Shown: positions 5,623 to 13,650, counted from the first letter of the stretch. The stretch is 16,091 bases of DNA from Fimenecus sp045578245 (GCA_045578245.1 JAZNJX010000097.1:1-16091), one strand, 5' to 3'. The notes: generated from the letters alone by a model not told the origin. Made by a program: numbers and translations.

Positions 5623-6978
5623 ATGATAAACACACACGATATACTTGAAACAATTAATATGATTCAGGATGAAAATCTTGATATCAGAACAATTACAATG
5701 GGTATTTCTCTGCTTGATTGCTGCACAGGTGATGCGAAATCAACTTGCGATAAAATCTATGAGAAGATGACAAGAAAAGCAGAAAATCTCGTTAAAACCG
5801 GTGAAGACATTGAAAAGGAATATGGTATTCCTATTATTAACAAAAGAATTTCCGTTACACCGATTTCAATGATTTTAGCATCTGGTAAAGGTGACCCTGT
5901 TTTGTATGCAAAAACTCTTGAAAGAGTTGCACAGACTGTTGGTGTCAACTTTATCGGTGGTTATTCTGCACTTGTGCAAAAAGGTTTTGCTGCCGGTGAC
6001 GAAGCACTTATTCGTAGTATCCCTGAAGCACTTGATGTTACAGAACACATCTGTTCATCAGTTAATATTGGCTCAACTAAGGCAGGTATTAATATGGATG
6101 CAGTTAAGCTTATGGGACAGATTATCAAGGAATCTGCAGAAGTTACTGCAAATAAAGGCTGTATCGGTCCTGCAAAGCTCGTTGTATTCTGTAATGCTCC
6201 TGAAGACAACCCATTTATGGCAGGTGCTTTCCACGGCGTTGGTGAGCCTGACTGTGTAATCAATGTTGGTGTATCAGGTCCTGGTGTTGTACGTTCAGCA
6301 ATTTCAAAAATCCCTGATGCTAACATTACAGAAATTGCAGATATGGTTAAACGTACAGCATTTAAGATTACAAGAATGGGTCAATTAGTTGCTTGTGAAG
6401 CATCAAAACGACTTGGCGTACCATTTGGTATTGTTGACTTATCTCTTGCTCCTACTCCTGCAATCGGTGACTCAGTTGCATATATTCTTGAGGAAATGGG
6501 ACTTGAACAGTGTGGTGCACACGGTACTACTGCTTGTCTTGCACTCCTTAATGACGCAGTTAAAAAAGGTGGCGTAATGGCTTCGTCCCACGTTGGTGGA
6601 CTTTCAGGTGCATTTATTCCTGTTTCTGAAGACGCTGGTATGATAGCAGCAGCTACAAGTGGTGCATTGACTATTGAAAAGCTTGAAGCTATGACCTGCG
6701 TATGCTCCGTTGGTCTTGATATGATTATTGTACCCGGTGATACAACTGCAGAAGTTCTCTCAGGTATCATCGCTGACGAGGCTGCAATCGGTATGGTCAA
6801 TTCAAAGACAACTGCAGTAAGACTTATTCCTGCTATCGGCAAGAATATAGGTGACACTCTTAATTTCGGTGGACTTTTAGGTTATGGTCCTGTTATGAAG
6901 TTGAACACTGCATCCCCTGCAAAATTCATTAACCGTGGTGGACGAATCCCTGCTCCATTACAGAGCTTGAAAAACTAA
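5623..6978 (+). CDS. UPF0210 (DUF711) family protein of unknown function
   Basis: This 451-residue soluble protein belongs to the conserved UPF0210/PFL-like family, whose structures are related to glycyl-radical enzymes but whose reaction is unknown. Recognisable conserved stretches are DIRTITMGISLLDC near residue 20, FIGGYSALVQKGF, GVSGPGVVRSAI, FGIVDLSLAPTPAIGDSVA, GAHGTTACLALLNDAVKKGG, and a C-terminal NRGGRIPAPLQSLKN. The last motif, with Gly439-Gly440 about a dozen residues from the end, lies where a glycyl-radical loop would be, but it is not the canonical RVxG sequence and no activating enzyme is encoded nearby. Start ATG 5623 has CGAGGT upstream. The gene forms a two-gene operon with the ACT protein and ends before a 12-bp terminator. 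Confidence 0.9.
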   Translation: MINTHDILETINMIQDENLDIRTITMGISLLDCCTGDAKSTCDKIYEKMTRKAENLVKTGEDIEKEYGIPIINKRISVTPISMILASGKGDPVLYAKTLERVAQTVGVNFIGGYSALVQKGFAAGDEALIRSIPEALDVTEHICSSVNIGSTKAGINMDAVKLMGQIIKESAEVTANKGCIGPAKLVVFCNAPEDNPFMAGAFHGVGEPDCVINVGVSGPGVVRSAISKIPDANITEIADMVKRTAFKITRMGQLVACEASKRLGVPFGIVDLSLAPTPAIGDSVAYILEEMGLEQCGAHGTTACLALLNDAVKKGGVMASSHVGGLSGAFIPVSEDAGMIAAATSGALTIEKLEAMTCVCSVGLDMIIVPGDTTAEVLSGIIADEAAIGMVNSKTTAVRLIPAIGKNIGDTLNFGGLLGYGPVMKLNTASPAKFINRGGRIPAPLQSLKN

Positions 6979-6993
6979 CAATTACATAAAAAC

Positions 6994-7026
6994 AAGGGTA
7001 GTAACGATATTGTTACTACCCTTTTC
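6994..7026. terminator. Bidirectional terminator between UPF0210 and the exonuclease gene
   Basis: A 12-bp perfect stem (AAGGGTAGTAAC 6994-7005 with GTTACTACCCTT 7012-7023) has a 6-base loop. T-rich flanks occur on both sides: TTTT then CGTTT on plus, and TTGTTTTTATG on minus. It lies between two converging genes and can serve both. Confidence 0.85.
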
Positions 7027-7028
7027 GT

Positions 7029-7901
7029 TTATGCTTCTGTTGTTTCTTCCTTTGGCTCTTTTGTCTTTATTATTTCCGAGTAATTTCGTTTGATGTCAAT
7101 ATAGTCATAGAACTTTTTAACACGAAGGCTTACTTTGAACTCTCGGTTACAATTATCGCAATAAAATACTCCACGGAATGACTGATTCATAAATTTCCAT
7201 TTCTTTTTTGTCTGCACTTTTCCACCACAGATATCGCAGAAGCAATTAAAGAGATTTTTATCAATCAGGGGGTCATTTTTATCCTTAATTACATAAGGCT
7301 TGAATAATAGGCGTAAATAAAAGTCTTCATCGCAGATTTTTATAAAATCACGTATCTTTTGGCTGTCAAACGTCTTTTTAAAACATTCAGCACTCAAAAG
7401 GCTATCATCAAGTGCTCTGTGATGTGGGTACTGTTCAGGGTCAATTTCTAAACATTCAGCCGCATAGGAAAGCCCTGCCTGCTGAACATTCTCCATATTG
7501 ATAAACTGTTGACAATACACCTGCAAATCAACGTATTTTTTAATACAGTTAATTGTATCCTTATGTAAAAAGTGTTTATAATTTGAAAGGAGAGTTCTTA
7601 TATCGGTATCACCCCAAGTAAGAACTACACTATCTTCCCCTGCCCACTCTTCAAACTCTTTCATAACCTTTGAAAGTGGTTTACCACCACGGATATCGTC
7701 ATTTGTTATATGAGTCAAATCCTTGATTCTAGAACGCAATTTTTTTGAAACTATAGGTTTAATAAGTTCAGAAAAAGTGCCTACTTCCTGTAGATTTTCG
7801 TCAAGCTTAACTGCACCGATTTCAATAATCTCATTCACAAATTTCTGAGCAGACTTCATATAAGCATTATTCCACTCAAGGTCCATAATTATGTAATTCA
7901 T
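7029..7901 (-). CDS. DEDDh 3'-5' exonuclease with C-terminal zinc ribbon
   Basis: The 290-residue protein starts with an RNase T/DnaQ-type exonuclease fold: MDLEW gives Asp7 and Glu9 (Exo I), TWGDTD supplies Asp98/Asp100 (Exo II), and HHRALDD supplies His161 with Asp165 (Exo III). This metal-dependent fold removes nucleotides from 3' ends of DNA or RNA; the target is unknown. The closest familiar relatives are KapD/Eri1-like exonucleases. A second part, residues about 219-265, has paired CxxC motifs (Cys222/Cys225 and Cys248/Cys251) in a likely zinc ribbon followed by basic residues, which may bind nucleic acid. It is the last gene of the folate operon, 16 bases after folK, with ribosome binding site AGGTGA, and ends at the shared terminator. 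Confidence 0.85.
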   Translation of the reverse strand: MNYIIMDLEWNNAYMKSAQKFVNEIIEIGAVKLDENLQEVGTFSELIKPIVSKKLRSRIKDLTHITNDDIRGGKPLSKVMKEFEEWAGEDSVVLTWGDTDIRTLLSNYKHFLHKDTINCIKKYVDLQVYCQQFINMENVQQAGLSYAAECLEIDPEQYPHHRALDDSLLSAECFKKTFDSQKIRDFIKICDEDFYLRLLFKPYVIKDKNDPLIDKNLFNCFCDICGGKVQTKKKWKFMNQSFRGVFYCDNCNREFKVSLRVKKFYDYIDIKRNYSEIIKTKEPKEETTEA

Positions 7902-7917
7902 AAGTCACCTGAATCCA

Positions 7918-8406
7918 CTAATCTATTTTCAACTCATCCTTTGAACAGAAAAACCGAACTCCATCAAAGGTCTTTTTATCCACATCATTTTTATTAATGA
8001 ATTTGCTTTCAAAACCTATATCCATCAATGGAACTAACACAAAACCTCTTTCCATCATCCTTGGATGTGGTAATATCAATGTTTCTGTGTTTTTACATTC
8101 ATCACCATACAAAAGCAAGTCAATATCTATAATACGAGGTCCGTTTTTAATAGTTCTTATTCTGCCAAGTCCTGCTTCAATCCCCAATGCTGCACCGAGA
8201 AGATTATCCGAATTAAGCTTTGTTTCCACCTCAACACAGATATTTAAAAAGTTGTCCTGCTCATCATATCCCACAGGGTCAGTCTCATAAACATCCGAAA
8301 CCTGAGTTACCCTTGTCAACGGAAGCAAATTTAATGCAGAAATTGCATTTTGCAGGTTTTCCATTCTGTCACCGATATTTGTACCGATTCCTAAATATGC
8401 TTTCAT
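7918..8406 (-). CDS. folK: 2-amino-4-hydroxy-6-hydroxymethyldihydropteridine pyrophosphokinase (HPPK)
   Basis: FolK transfers pyrophosphate from ATP to 6-hydroxymethyl-7,8-dihydropterin, activating it for FolP. The 162-residue product has the family start MKAYLGIGTNIGDRMENL, the pterin-binding strand VSDVYETDPVGYDEQDNFLN, and the signature GPRIIDIDLLLYGD that carries the two magnesium-binding aspartates, followed by LPHPRMMERGFVLVPL. Length is typical. Its ATG overlaps the folB stop by 4 bases (ATGA), so translation is coupled. It follows folE-folP-folB and precedes an exonuclease gene. Confidence 0.95.
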   Translation of the reverse strand: MKAYLGIGTNIGDRMENLQNAISALNLLPLTRVTQVSDVYETDPVGYDEQDNFLNICVEVETKLNSDNLLGAALGIEAGLGRIRTIKNGPRIIDIDLLLYGDECKNTETLILPHPRMMERGFVLVPLMDIGFESKFINKNDVDKKTFDGVRFFCSKDELKID

Positions 8407-8765
8407 GGTCTTTCCCTTTCAATCTGCACAGCAACATAATTAAAATCTGCTTTTATTGGTGCTTCAGGCTTTTTAAGAGTAAGAATAATTCTATCAATTT
8501 TTGAAAATTCGTCAAACAGTGAATCAACAACTCGTTGTGCAACATGTTCAAGCAAATCGTTTTTTTCGCTCTGTGCTATTCTACGGACTGTTTTTATAAT
8601 TTTTGCATAGCTGACAGTATCGTCAACATTATCCGTCTTACAAGGCAAACTCAAATCCAAAAAAGTTTCAATATCAAATACGAAATTTTGTCCGTCAACC
8701 TTTTCTTCAGGATTAACACCGTGATAACAAAAAAGCTTTAAATCTTTAACAATAATTTTATCCAT
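8403..8765 (-). CDS. folB: Dihydroneopterin aldolase
   Basis: FolB cleaves 7,8-dihydroneopterin to 6-hydroxymethyl-7,8-dihydropterin and glycolaldehyde. The 120-residue product shows the family pattern: IIVKDLKLFCYHGVNPEEK with GQNFVFDI following, the active-site region LLEHVAQRVVDSL (Glu), and the C-terminal strand LTLKKPEAPI carrying the conserved Lys-Pro. Start ATG 8765 is a single base after the folP stop (TAG-T-ATG), with GAGGT inside the folP end. The 3' end overlaps folK by 4 bases. Confidence 0.93.
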   Translation of the reverse strand: MDKIIVKDLKLFCYHGVNPEEKVDGQNFVFDIETFLDLSLPCKTDNVDDTVSYAKIIKTVRRIAQSEKNDLLEHVAQRVVDSLFDEFSKIDRIILTLKKPEAPIKADFNYVAVQIERERP

Positions 8766-8766
8766 A

Positions 8767-9594
8767 CTAACCTCTCACAACTGCATCAACCATTTTTGCA
8801 GCAAGTACATTTTCTTTCACATTATGCACACGGATTATATCCGTTCCACCAGCTATTGCAAGTACATTTGCTGATATTGTGCCATACAACAAATCTTCAC
8901 CCTGTACATTTGTTGTGTTTTTAACCACGCGTTTCATTGAAAGTGCAGTCAATAATGCAACATCCTTCTGTTTTAACTTATCAATATTTTTTATCAGTTC
9001 AATATTATGCTCATGGGACTTGCCAAAACCGATTCCCATATCAAAGCAAAGTTGATTTTTATGAATACCATATTCAAGACATTTATTCAACATAAAATCA
9101 AAGAATTCAATAACATCATCGGTAACTGTTGTTGGATATTCGGGAACAGTTACCGCATCCCCACCACCTGTGTGCATAACAACCCAACCACAATTGTATT
9201 TTTTAACGAGTTGTGCCATCTTTTCATTAAACATGCCACTGACATCATTGATTATTGATGCACCATTCTGCAAGGCATATTCAGCAACAGACGGATAAAA
9301 AGTGTCAACAGACATTACAGCACCGGTTTCATTATAAATTAATGGCAGATAATTTTTTATAATTTCAAGTTCTTCTTTTTCAGTAAGCTCTTTATGGTTA
9401 GGACGTGTTGATTGAGCGCCGATATCAATAATATCAGCACCTTCATTGAGCATCTCTTTGACACGGGCAACTGCCTTTTCAGGTGTATTGTATTTTCCAC
9501 CGTCATAAAAAGAGTCACCCGTTACATTGAGAATACCCATTATATATGTTTTTTTGCATAATTCGAACTCGAAATTTTTACCTGAAAAAATCAT
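8767..9594 (-). CDS. folP: Dihydropteroate synthase (divergent)
   Basis: FolP joins p-aminobenzoate to hydroxymethyldihydropterin pyrophosphate and is the sulfonamide target. The 275-residue TIM-barrel product retains MGILNVT (20s), STRP (62-65), SVDT (95-98), INDVSG, Asp185, GFGK, Lys221 and the terminal RVH (255-257). It differs at several usually fixed sites: NVTGDSF instead of NVTPDSF, GAQS instead of GGES, DMG instead of DPG, SMK instead of SRK, and RVHN instead of RVHD. I chose ATG 9594, which overlaps the folE stop as ATGA; a longer frame to 9714 overlaps folE and has no family support. The position between folE and folB strongly supports the folate role. Confidence 0.9.
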   Translation of the reverse strand: MIFSGKNFEFELCKKTYIMGILNVTGDSFYDGGKYNTPEKAVARVKEMLNEGADIIDIGAQSTRPNHKELTEKEELEIIKNYLPLIYNETGAVMSVDTFYPSVAEYALQNGASIINDVSGMFNEKMAQLVKKYNCGWVVMHTGGGDAVTVPEYPTTVTDDVIEFFDFMLNKCLEYGIHKNQLCFDMGIGFGKSHEHNIELIKNIDKLKQKDVALLTALSMKRVVKNTTNVQGEDLLYGTISANVLAIAGGTDIIRVHNVKENVLAAKMVDAVVRG

Positions 9595-10154
9595 TTTAAT
9601 CCTAAAAGAGTCATTACCTCGGCTCTTGTTCTTGCATCCTTTCTCATACTTCCACGAAGTGCAGATGTCTGTGTTTTTGAACCCGCTGCACGAATTCCAC
9701 GCATTGTCATACAAAGGTGCTCTGCCTCAACAACAACAGCAACACCCTTGGGATTCATTTCTTTATCAATAAAATCTGCAATCTGTGCTGTAAGTCTCTC
9801 CTGTAACTGTGGACGACGAGCATAACTATTAACAATTCTTGCAAGTTTTGAAAGCCCGATAACAAGACCATCATCATTCGGAATATATGCAATATGTGCC
9901 TTACCTACAAATGGTAAGAAGTGATGCTCACACATTGAATACATAGGAATATCCCTTACAATAACGATTTCATCACTCTGTCCCTCACGGAACATTTTAA
10001 GATGCTTTTCAGGATTTTCTGTAAGTCCCGAAAATATTTCTTCATACATATTTGCAACTCTTTTTGGAGTCTCCACTAAGCCCTCTCTGTCAGGGTCTTC
10101 ACCAATCGCAATTAAAATTTCTCGAAATGCTCTTTCAATTCTTTCCTTATCCAT
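9591..10154 (-). CDS. folE: GTP cyclohydrolase I
   Basis: FolE opens the folate pathway by converting GTP to 7,8-dihydroneopterin triphosphate. The 187-residue product has REGLVETPKRVANMYEE near the N-terminus, the zinc site with Cys75 and His78 in MCEHHFLPF and Cys148 in EHLCMTMRG, and GLSKLARIVNSYARRPQLQE in between. All zinc ligands are present, so this is the zinc-type FolE. I chose ATG 10154, which has AGAAGG about 9 bases upstream; an in-frame TTG at 10163 would directly abut that site. The gene starts 5 bases after the transglutaminase-like gene and ends in a 4-base overlap with folP. Confidence 0.96.
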   Translation of the reverse strand: MDKERIERAFREILIAIGEDPDREGLVETPKRVANMYEEIFSGLTENPEKHLKMFREGQSDEIVIVRDIPMYSMCEHHFLPFVGKAHIAYIPNDDGLVIGLSKLARIVNSYARRPQLQERLTAQIADFIDKEMNPKGVAVVVEAEHLCMTMRGIRAAGSKTQTSALRGSMRKDARTRAEVMTLLGLK

Positions 10155-10159
10155 TACAA

Positions 10160-11323
10160 TCAACCTTCTTTAAAAACTATGGACAAATAGTTGTGTGCAT
10201 CTATTGTTACATAGTCAACATTATCTTTTCTATATCTTTTCTTACTTTTATCTACAACTGAGAAAATATATTTGAAAAAGCCATTATCATTTTCTAAATC
10301 TTTCAAGGCTTTTTCATAATCATTATGGTCAGTAAAGTAAAAAACAACCTCGTTCGAGCCACTTGACAAGAGTTTTACGCTTCTGTTTATATGACTTGAA
10401 AATCCATTATAATCATTGACAACAAAGTTGTTCTTTACAAAGTAATTGGCATTGTTTGAAACGCAGTTATTATTCGATGGTGAAAGATTTTTATGGTCAC
10501 GTGATATGTATTCATCAGTAACATTGAAATAAAAATAACCAATTTCCATTACGTCGTTCAAATCATCCCACGTAGCATCAAGATGATAATTCTCTCCATC
10601 GATAGTAACAATATTCCACATATGTGATTCAAGCTCGCCTTTATCATTTGTGGCTTCACCAGTTACAAGATAGTTATCTATCCCAGCTTCATCAAGCAAA
10701 ATCTGCATAGTTTTTGCATAACCCTCACAAACAGCTTTTCCAGCGATAAGAGTGTTATAAACTGTGTTTCCCATTTTACCCAAGGTAGAAACATCATATT
10801 CTGTTTTATTAATAACATAATCGTGTATATACAATTCCTTTTCATAATCAGAATTGTATTTATTGACTTCACTGATAACTTTATCAAGTTCTTTTCTTAT
10901 TTCACCTTGCATTCGCTGTGATTCTTCTGCAGTAAAACGATATTCAGGGGCAATCATAGTCGCCTTTTCATTAGATGAAAACTCATAGTTATAATCAACC
11001 CAGAATATTTCAGGATTATCATAAAGAACGGCAACCATAAGATTTTTAATGTCACTATCTGTTTTTTCGATATATATAGAATCGTCATACTCCGTAAAAC
11101 CATAGTACAAAGAAACATAGTCATCCTTATCACCATCAGGAAGATTATCATAATAATAGAAACATTTCTCCTTAGTTTTTGCCTTGAATGTTTCTATTTG
11201 TGCTTGGGATGGTTTATCTTCCTTAATCCTATATGCTTCAACAATAAAATCAATATTATTTCCTACCAGAGAATACAAAACAAAGAGAGTTGCTGCTAAG
11301 AAAGGTAATAGCTTTTTCTTCAT
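10160..11323 (-). CDS. Secreted or membrane-anchored transglutaminase-like protein
   Basis: The 387-residue product has a short basic N-terminus and a hydrophobic segment (residues about 4-20), i.e. a signal peptide or anchor. No lipobox cysteine is evident. A transglutaminase-core fold occupies roughly residues 160-260 with the full triad: Cys199 in GKAVCEGYAKT, His234 in ESHMWNIV and Asp249 in HLDATWDD. Such domains act as cysteine proteases, peptidases or cross-linkers; in Firmicutes they are frequently cell-surface proteins acting on the envelope. The region before it (40-150) is acidic and helical, and the C-terminal 110 residues are unassigned. I chose ATG 11323 because AGGTGA lies 6 bases before it; the ATG at 11329 directly abuts that site. 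It follows the LCP-like gene by 2 bases and precedes folE by 5 bases. Confidence 0.8.
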   Translation of the reverse strand: MKKKLLPFLAATLFVLYSLVGNNIDFIVEAYRIKEDKPSQAQIETFKAKTKEKCFYYYDNLPDGDKDDYVSLYYGFTEYDDSIYIEKTDSDIKNLMVAVLYDNPEIFWVDYNYEFSSNEKATMIAPEYRFTAEESQRMQGEIRKELDKVISEVNKYNSDYEKELYIHDYVINKTEYDVSTLGKMGNTVYNTLIAGKAVCEGYAKTMQILLDEAGIDNYLVTGEATNDKGELESHMWNIVTIDGENYHLDATWDDLNDVMEIGYFYFNVTDEYISRDHKNLSPSNNNCVSNNANYFVKNNFVVNDYNGFSSHINRSVKLLSSGSNEVVFYFTDHNDYEKALKDLENDNGFFKYIFSVVDKSKKRYRKDNVDYVTIDAHNYLSIVFKEG

Positions 11324-11325
11324 AA

Positions 11326-12138
11326 TCATTCACCTGCCACATATGGTGTTGGCATAAATTTTTCGTTAGAATAAGCATAAATCTTCAACTTGTCAATCTT
11401 ATCAGCATAATCAACTATTGAGATATCTGTTGACGACGAATTGACAAAAGCTTTAAACAATGATTCTGATTTATCTACATATTTTGGTGTTAAAACAGAA
11501 TTTATAACGTCACATAAAACATATTCAAGTGTATCGTTATCGCTTACCAACAGAAGCTTATATGCTATGTCACCTGAAACTGTTTGTTTTCCAGTATCCA
11601 ACAATAAATTAAACTCGTGGGATTTATAATCAACTTTATTCTTCACATCAATTGTAATTCCATCAAACCTGGATAAGAACTTTTTGAATTGTGAGTTTTC
11701 AAAAACTACATATCTATCTACAGTTGTATTTAGTTGTGCAGAAATATATTCTTTTAAACCTTTTTCGCCATTTTTAGAATAAAACATTGTTAAAGCTGTT
11801 TTATCATCAACAACCCTAACATTCATAGTTTTATTTTCAAAATCCATCATAACAAGGAACGGTAAATCAATACTGCCTGCATCATCCTGAACAACAAACA
11901 ATATATGTGACTTTCCACTCAATTCAGAAACTGAATACTGTCCATCCACAGGCTCCGTTTCATTCTCTTTTGTTTCTGTTTGTTCCTTCTCTACAAGATT
12001 ATCAAAATTATAATCTATTGAATCCATAAAAATAAAAATTGAACATCCTATCAGTATAACTAAAAAAACTGAAAACGAAATTAGAAAAGGTTTTAATTTT
12101 CTCTCTTTTGTCTTTGAAAAGAAACTTTTATTATTCAT
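11326..12138 (-). CDS. LytR-CpsA-Psr (LCP)-like membrane-anchored protein, divergent
   Basis: The 270-residue protein has a cytoplasmic basic tail, one transmembrane segment (residues about 18-38), an acidic Glu/Thr linker (48-65) and an extracellular domain. That domain (about 78-215) follows the LCP pattern: LPFLVMMDFENKTMNVRVVD, a GEKGLKEYISAQLNTTVDRY helix, then FENSQFKKFLSRFDGITIDV. LCP enzymes attach wall teichoic acid or capsule to peptidoglycan. The usual SIPRDT motif with its arginine and aspartate is replaced by RVVDDKT and other phosphate-binding arginines are not evident, so it may be non-catalytic or act differently. It is the first gene of the operon leading into transglutaminase and folate genes. 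The ribosome binding site before ATG 12138 is weak (GGTG). Confidence 0.6.
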   Translation of the reverse strand: MNNKSFFSKTKERKLKPFLISFSVFLVILIGCSIFIFMDSIDYNFDNLVEKEQTETKENETEPVDGQYSVSELSGKSHILFVVQDDAGSIDLPFLVMMDFENKTMNVRVVDDKTALTMFYSKNGEKGLKEYISAQLNTTVDRYVVFENSQFKKFLSRFDGITIDVKNKVDYKSHEFNLLLDTGKQTVSGDIAYKLLLVSDNDTLEYVLCDVINSVLTPKYVDKSESLFKAFVNSSSTDISIVDYADKIDKLKIYAYSNEKFMPTPYVAGE

Positions 12139-12176
12139 CTATAAACACCAATAGTATTATCTTATTATATCAGTTT

Positions 12177-12205
12177 AGTATACCACATATTTCATATATA
12201 AACAA
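12177..12205 (-). promoter_or_regulatory. Sigma-A promoter of the LCP/transglutaminase/folate operon
   Basis: On the minus strand TTGTTT (12200-12205), a 17-base spacer and TATACT (12177-12182) preceded by TGg (extended -10) lie 39 bases upstream of the start at 12138. This is the only clear promoter found for the following seven genes, since their gaps are 16 bases or less. Confidence 0.65.
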
Positions 12206-12210
12206 CACAA

Positions 12211-12247
12211 AAAAAGAAAAAGTAAAGGGTGTTTTAAAACACCCTTT
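12211..12247 (-). terminator. Terminator after the sugar transferase gene
   Basis: A 24-bp perfect palindrome (12224-12247; AAAGGGTGTTTT and its complement) overlaps the stop codon of the sugar transferase. On the minus strand it is followed by a T-rich stretch (ACTTTTTCTTTTTTTG). It separates the sugar transferase from the operon promoter just downstream. Confidence 0.8.
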
Positions 12248-13613
12248 ATTCTGTAAATTGATATTTATTTTTTTCTTTCTCAAAACCTTTAGTACTGTCA
12301 CTTGCTCTGAAAAAGACTGTAAGAGTCTGCATAATCAGTTTAAAGTCAAGCCATAAACTGTATTTTTCAATATACATAAGGTCAAGAACAAGTTTATCTT
12401 TAGGCGAAGTATTATACTTACCAGCTATCTGCGCATATCCAGTAAGACCACCCTTAACTCTCAAACGATATGAGAATTCAGGTAATTCCTCAGTGTATTT
12501 ATCAACATTCTCCACCATTTCAGGACGAGGACCAACAAGACTCATTTCGCCTTTAAGAATATTAATAAGCTGTGGCAATTCGTCAACACGGAATTTACGA
12601 AGATACTTACCAACTCTTGTTATACGGTCATCATCAGTTCTTGCAGAAAGGTTAATGCTTCCTGCTTCCTTCATTGTTCTGAATTTATAAACGTCAAAAA
12701 GCTTTCCACCTTTTGTTGCTCTTCTCTGACGGAAAAATACCGCACCACCATCATCGAGTTTGATAAGAAGTGCAATCAAAAGCAATATAGGACCTAAAAC
12801 AATAAGTCCTGCAAGAGAAACGACAATATCCATTGTTCGCTTAACAAGACGTTGTTCAAAAGTTAAATCTCTGACAACAGCAGATACCATTGGTTTATCG
12901 TCAAGTATAGATGATTTTGCACCCAATGTTACAATATCTGTCATTTCAAAGTTGAAATAGATATTCTTTGTTTTTGAGTAGCAGTACTCGGATAATAAAA
13001 CTCTGTAATTAGAAGGTACATCATACAAAAATACTGTATCACTTCTGTTAATGATGTCAAAAACGTTTTCACTTGTATAATGCACCATATCAACAACTTT
13101 ATACTGCTTTTTATAGCGCATAATTTTAGGCATTATATTATTCAATGACTCAACTGAGCTTGTAATAACACAACACTTTTCAGGTGGGTTAATTGAGAAG
13201 AATACCCACTGTCCAAAATAGGTAAACAAAATAATAAGAGATACCTGAATCACCATAACAAGAAGAAGCAAATGTGGTGATTCATATACAAAGTGGTCAT
13301 TGTTGTTCTCATTAACATTCATAATGCAAAGCTGCAAATGAGTAACCAAGTCGGTTGCAAGAGTTGCCAGCGATAATGAAGTGATAATTGGTTTGCTCTT
13401 TAATCTACCAATTGCATATCCACCATAAACAGAAACAAGAGCAATTTCAAGAACACAGAATGTAACGAGTGTAACACCAGCTGTTCTGGAAAGGTTTAAA
13501 AGCCATACATGTTCTGTACCAAGTACAAAGAAAAATGTTGCTCCAAGCAATATATATAACATTGCTTTCAAAATGAAAACAACAGTCTTTTGAAATCGTT
13601 GCAATATATTCAT
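12246..13613 (-). CDS. Polyprenyl-phosphate sugar-1-phosphate transferase (initiating glycosyltransferase)
   Basis: This membrane enzyme transfers a sugar-1-phosphate from a nucleotide sugar to undecaprenyl phosphate, the first step of capsule, exopolysaccharide or glycan synthesis. The 455-residue product has four N-terminal membrane segments (about 8-140), a soluble middle domain (145-245), a fifth hydrophobic segment (259-286) and the catalytic C-terminal domain. Diagnostic motifs are KRTMDIVVSL, GGAVFFRQRR, DVYKFRTMKE, RVDELPQLINILKGEMSLVG with the Asp344-Glu345 dyad, PRPE, and GLTGYAQIAGKYNTSPKDK. I chose ATG 13613 because GGAGG lies 5 bases before it; the upstream ATG at 13625 overlaps that site. 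It is transcribed alone; no other glycosyltransferases are adjacent, so the polymer is unknown. Confidence 0.92.
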   Translation of the reverse strand: MNILQRFQKTVVFILKAMLYILLGATFFFVLGTEHVWLLNLSRTAGVTLVTFCVLEIALVSVYGGYAIGRLKSKPIITSLSLATLATDLVTHLQLCIMNVNENNNDHFVYESPHLLLLVMVIQVSLIILFTYFGQWVFFSINPPEKCCVITSSVESLNNIMPKIMRYKKQYKVVDMVHYTSENVFDIINRSDTVFLYDVPSNYRVLLSEYCYSKTKNIYFNFEMTDIVTLGAKSSILDDKPMVSAVVRDLTFEQRLVKRTMDIVVSLAGLIVLGPILLLIALLIKLDDGGAVFFRQRRATKGGKLFDVYKFRTMKEAGSINLSARTDDDRITRVGKYLRKFRVDELPQLINILKGEMSLVGPRPEMVENVDKYTEELPEFSYRLRVKGGLTGYAQIAGKYNTSPKDKLVLDLMYIEKYSLWLDFKLIMQTLTVFFRASDSTKGFEKEKNKYQFTE

Positions 13614-13650
13614 AATTGCCTCCATAAAAATGGGATTATACTATATGGTA

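Noticed and set aside
5961..6857. Long minus-strand open frames opposite the UPF0210 gene (5961-6326 and 6381-6857)
   Set aside because: They are antisense shadows of a strongly conserved coding frame, with low-complexity Ser/Thr/Pro/Ile composition and no ribosome binding sites.
9595..9714. Longer FolP frame starting at 9714
   Set aside because: The extra 40 residues overlap the conserved C-terminus of folE and have no similarity to FolP; ATG 9594 overlaps the folE stop by 4 bases with a usable ribosome binding site.
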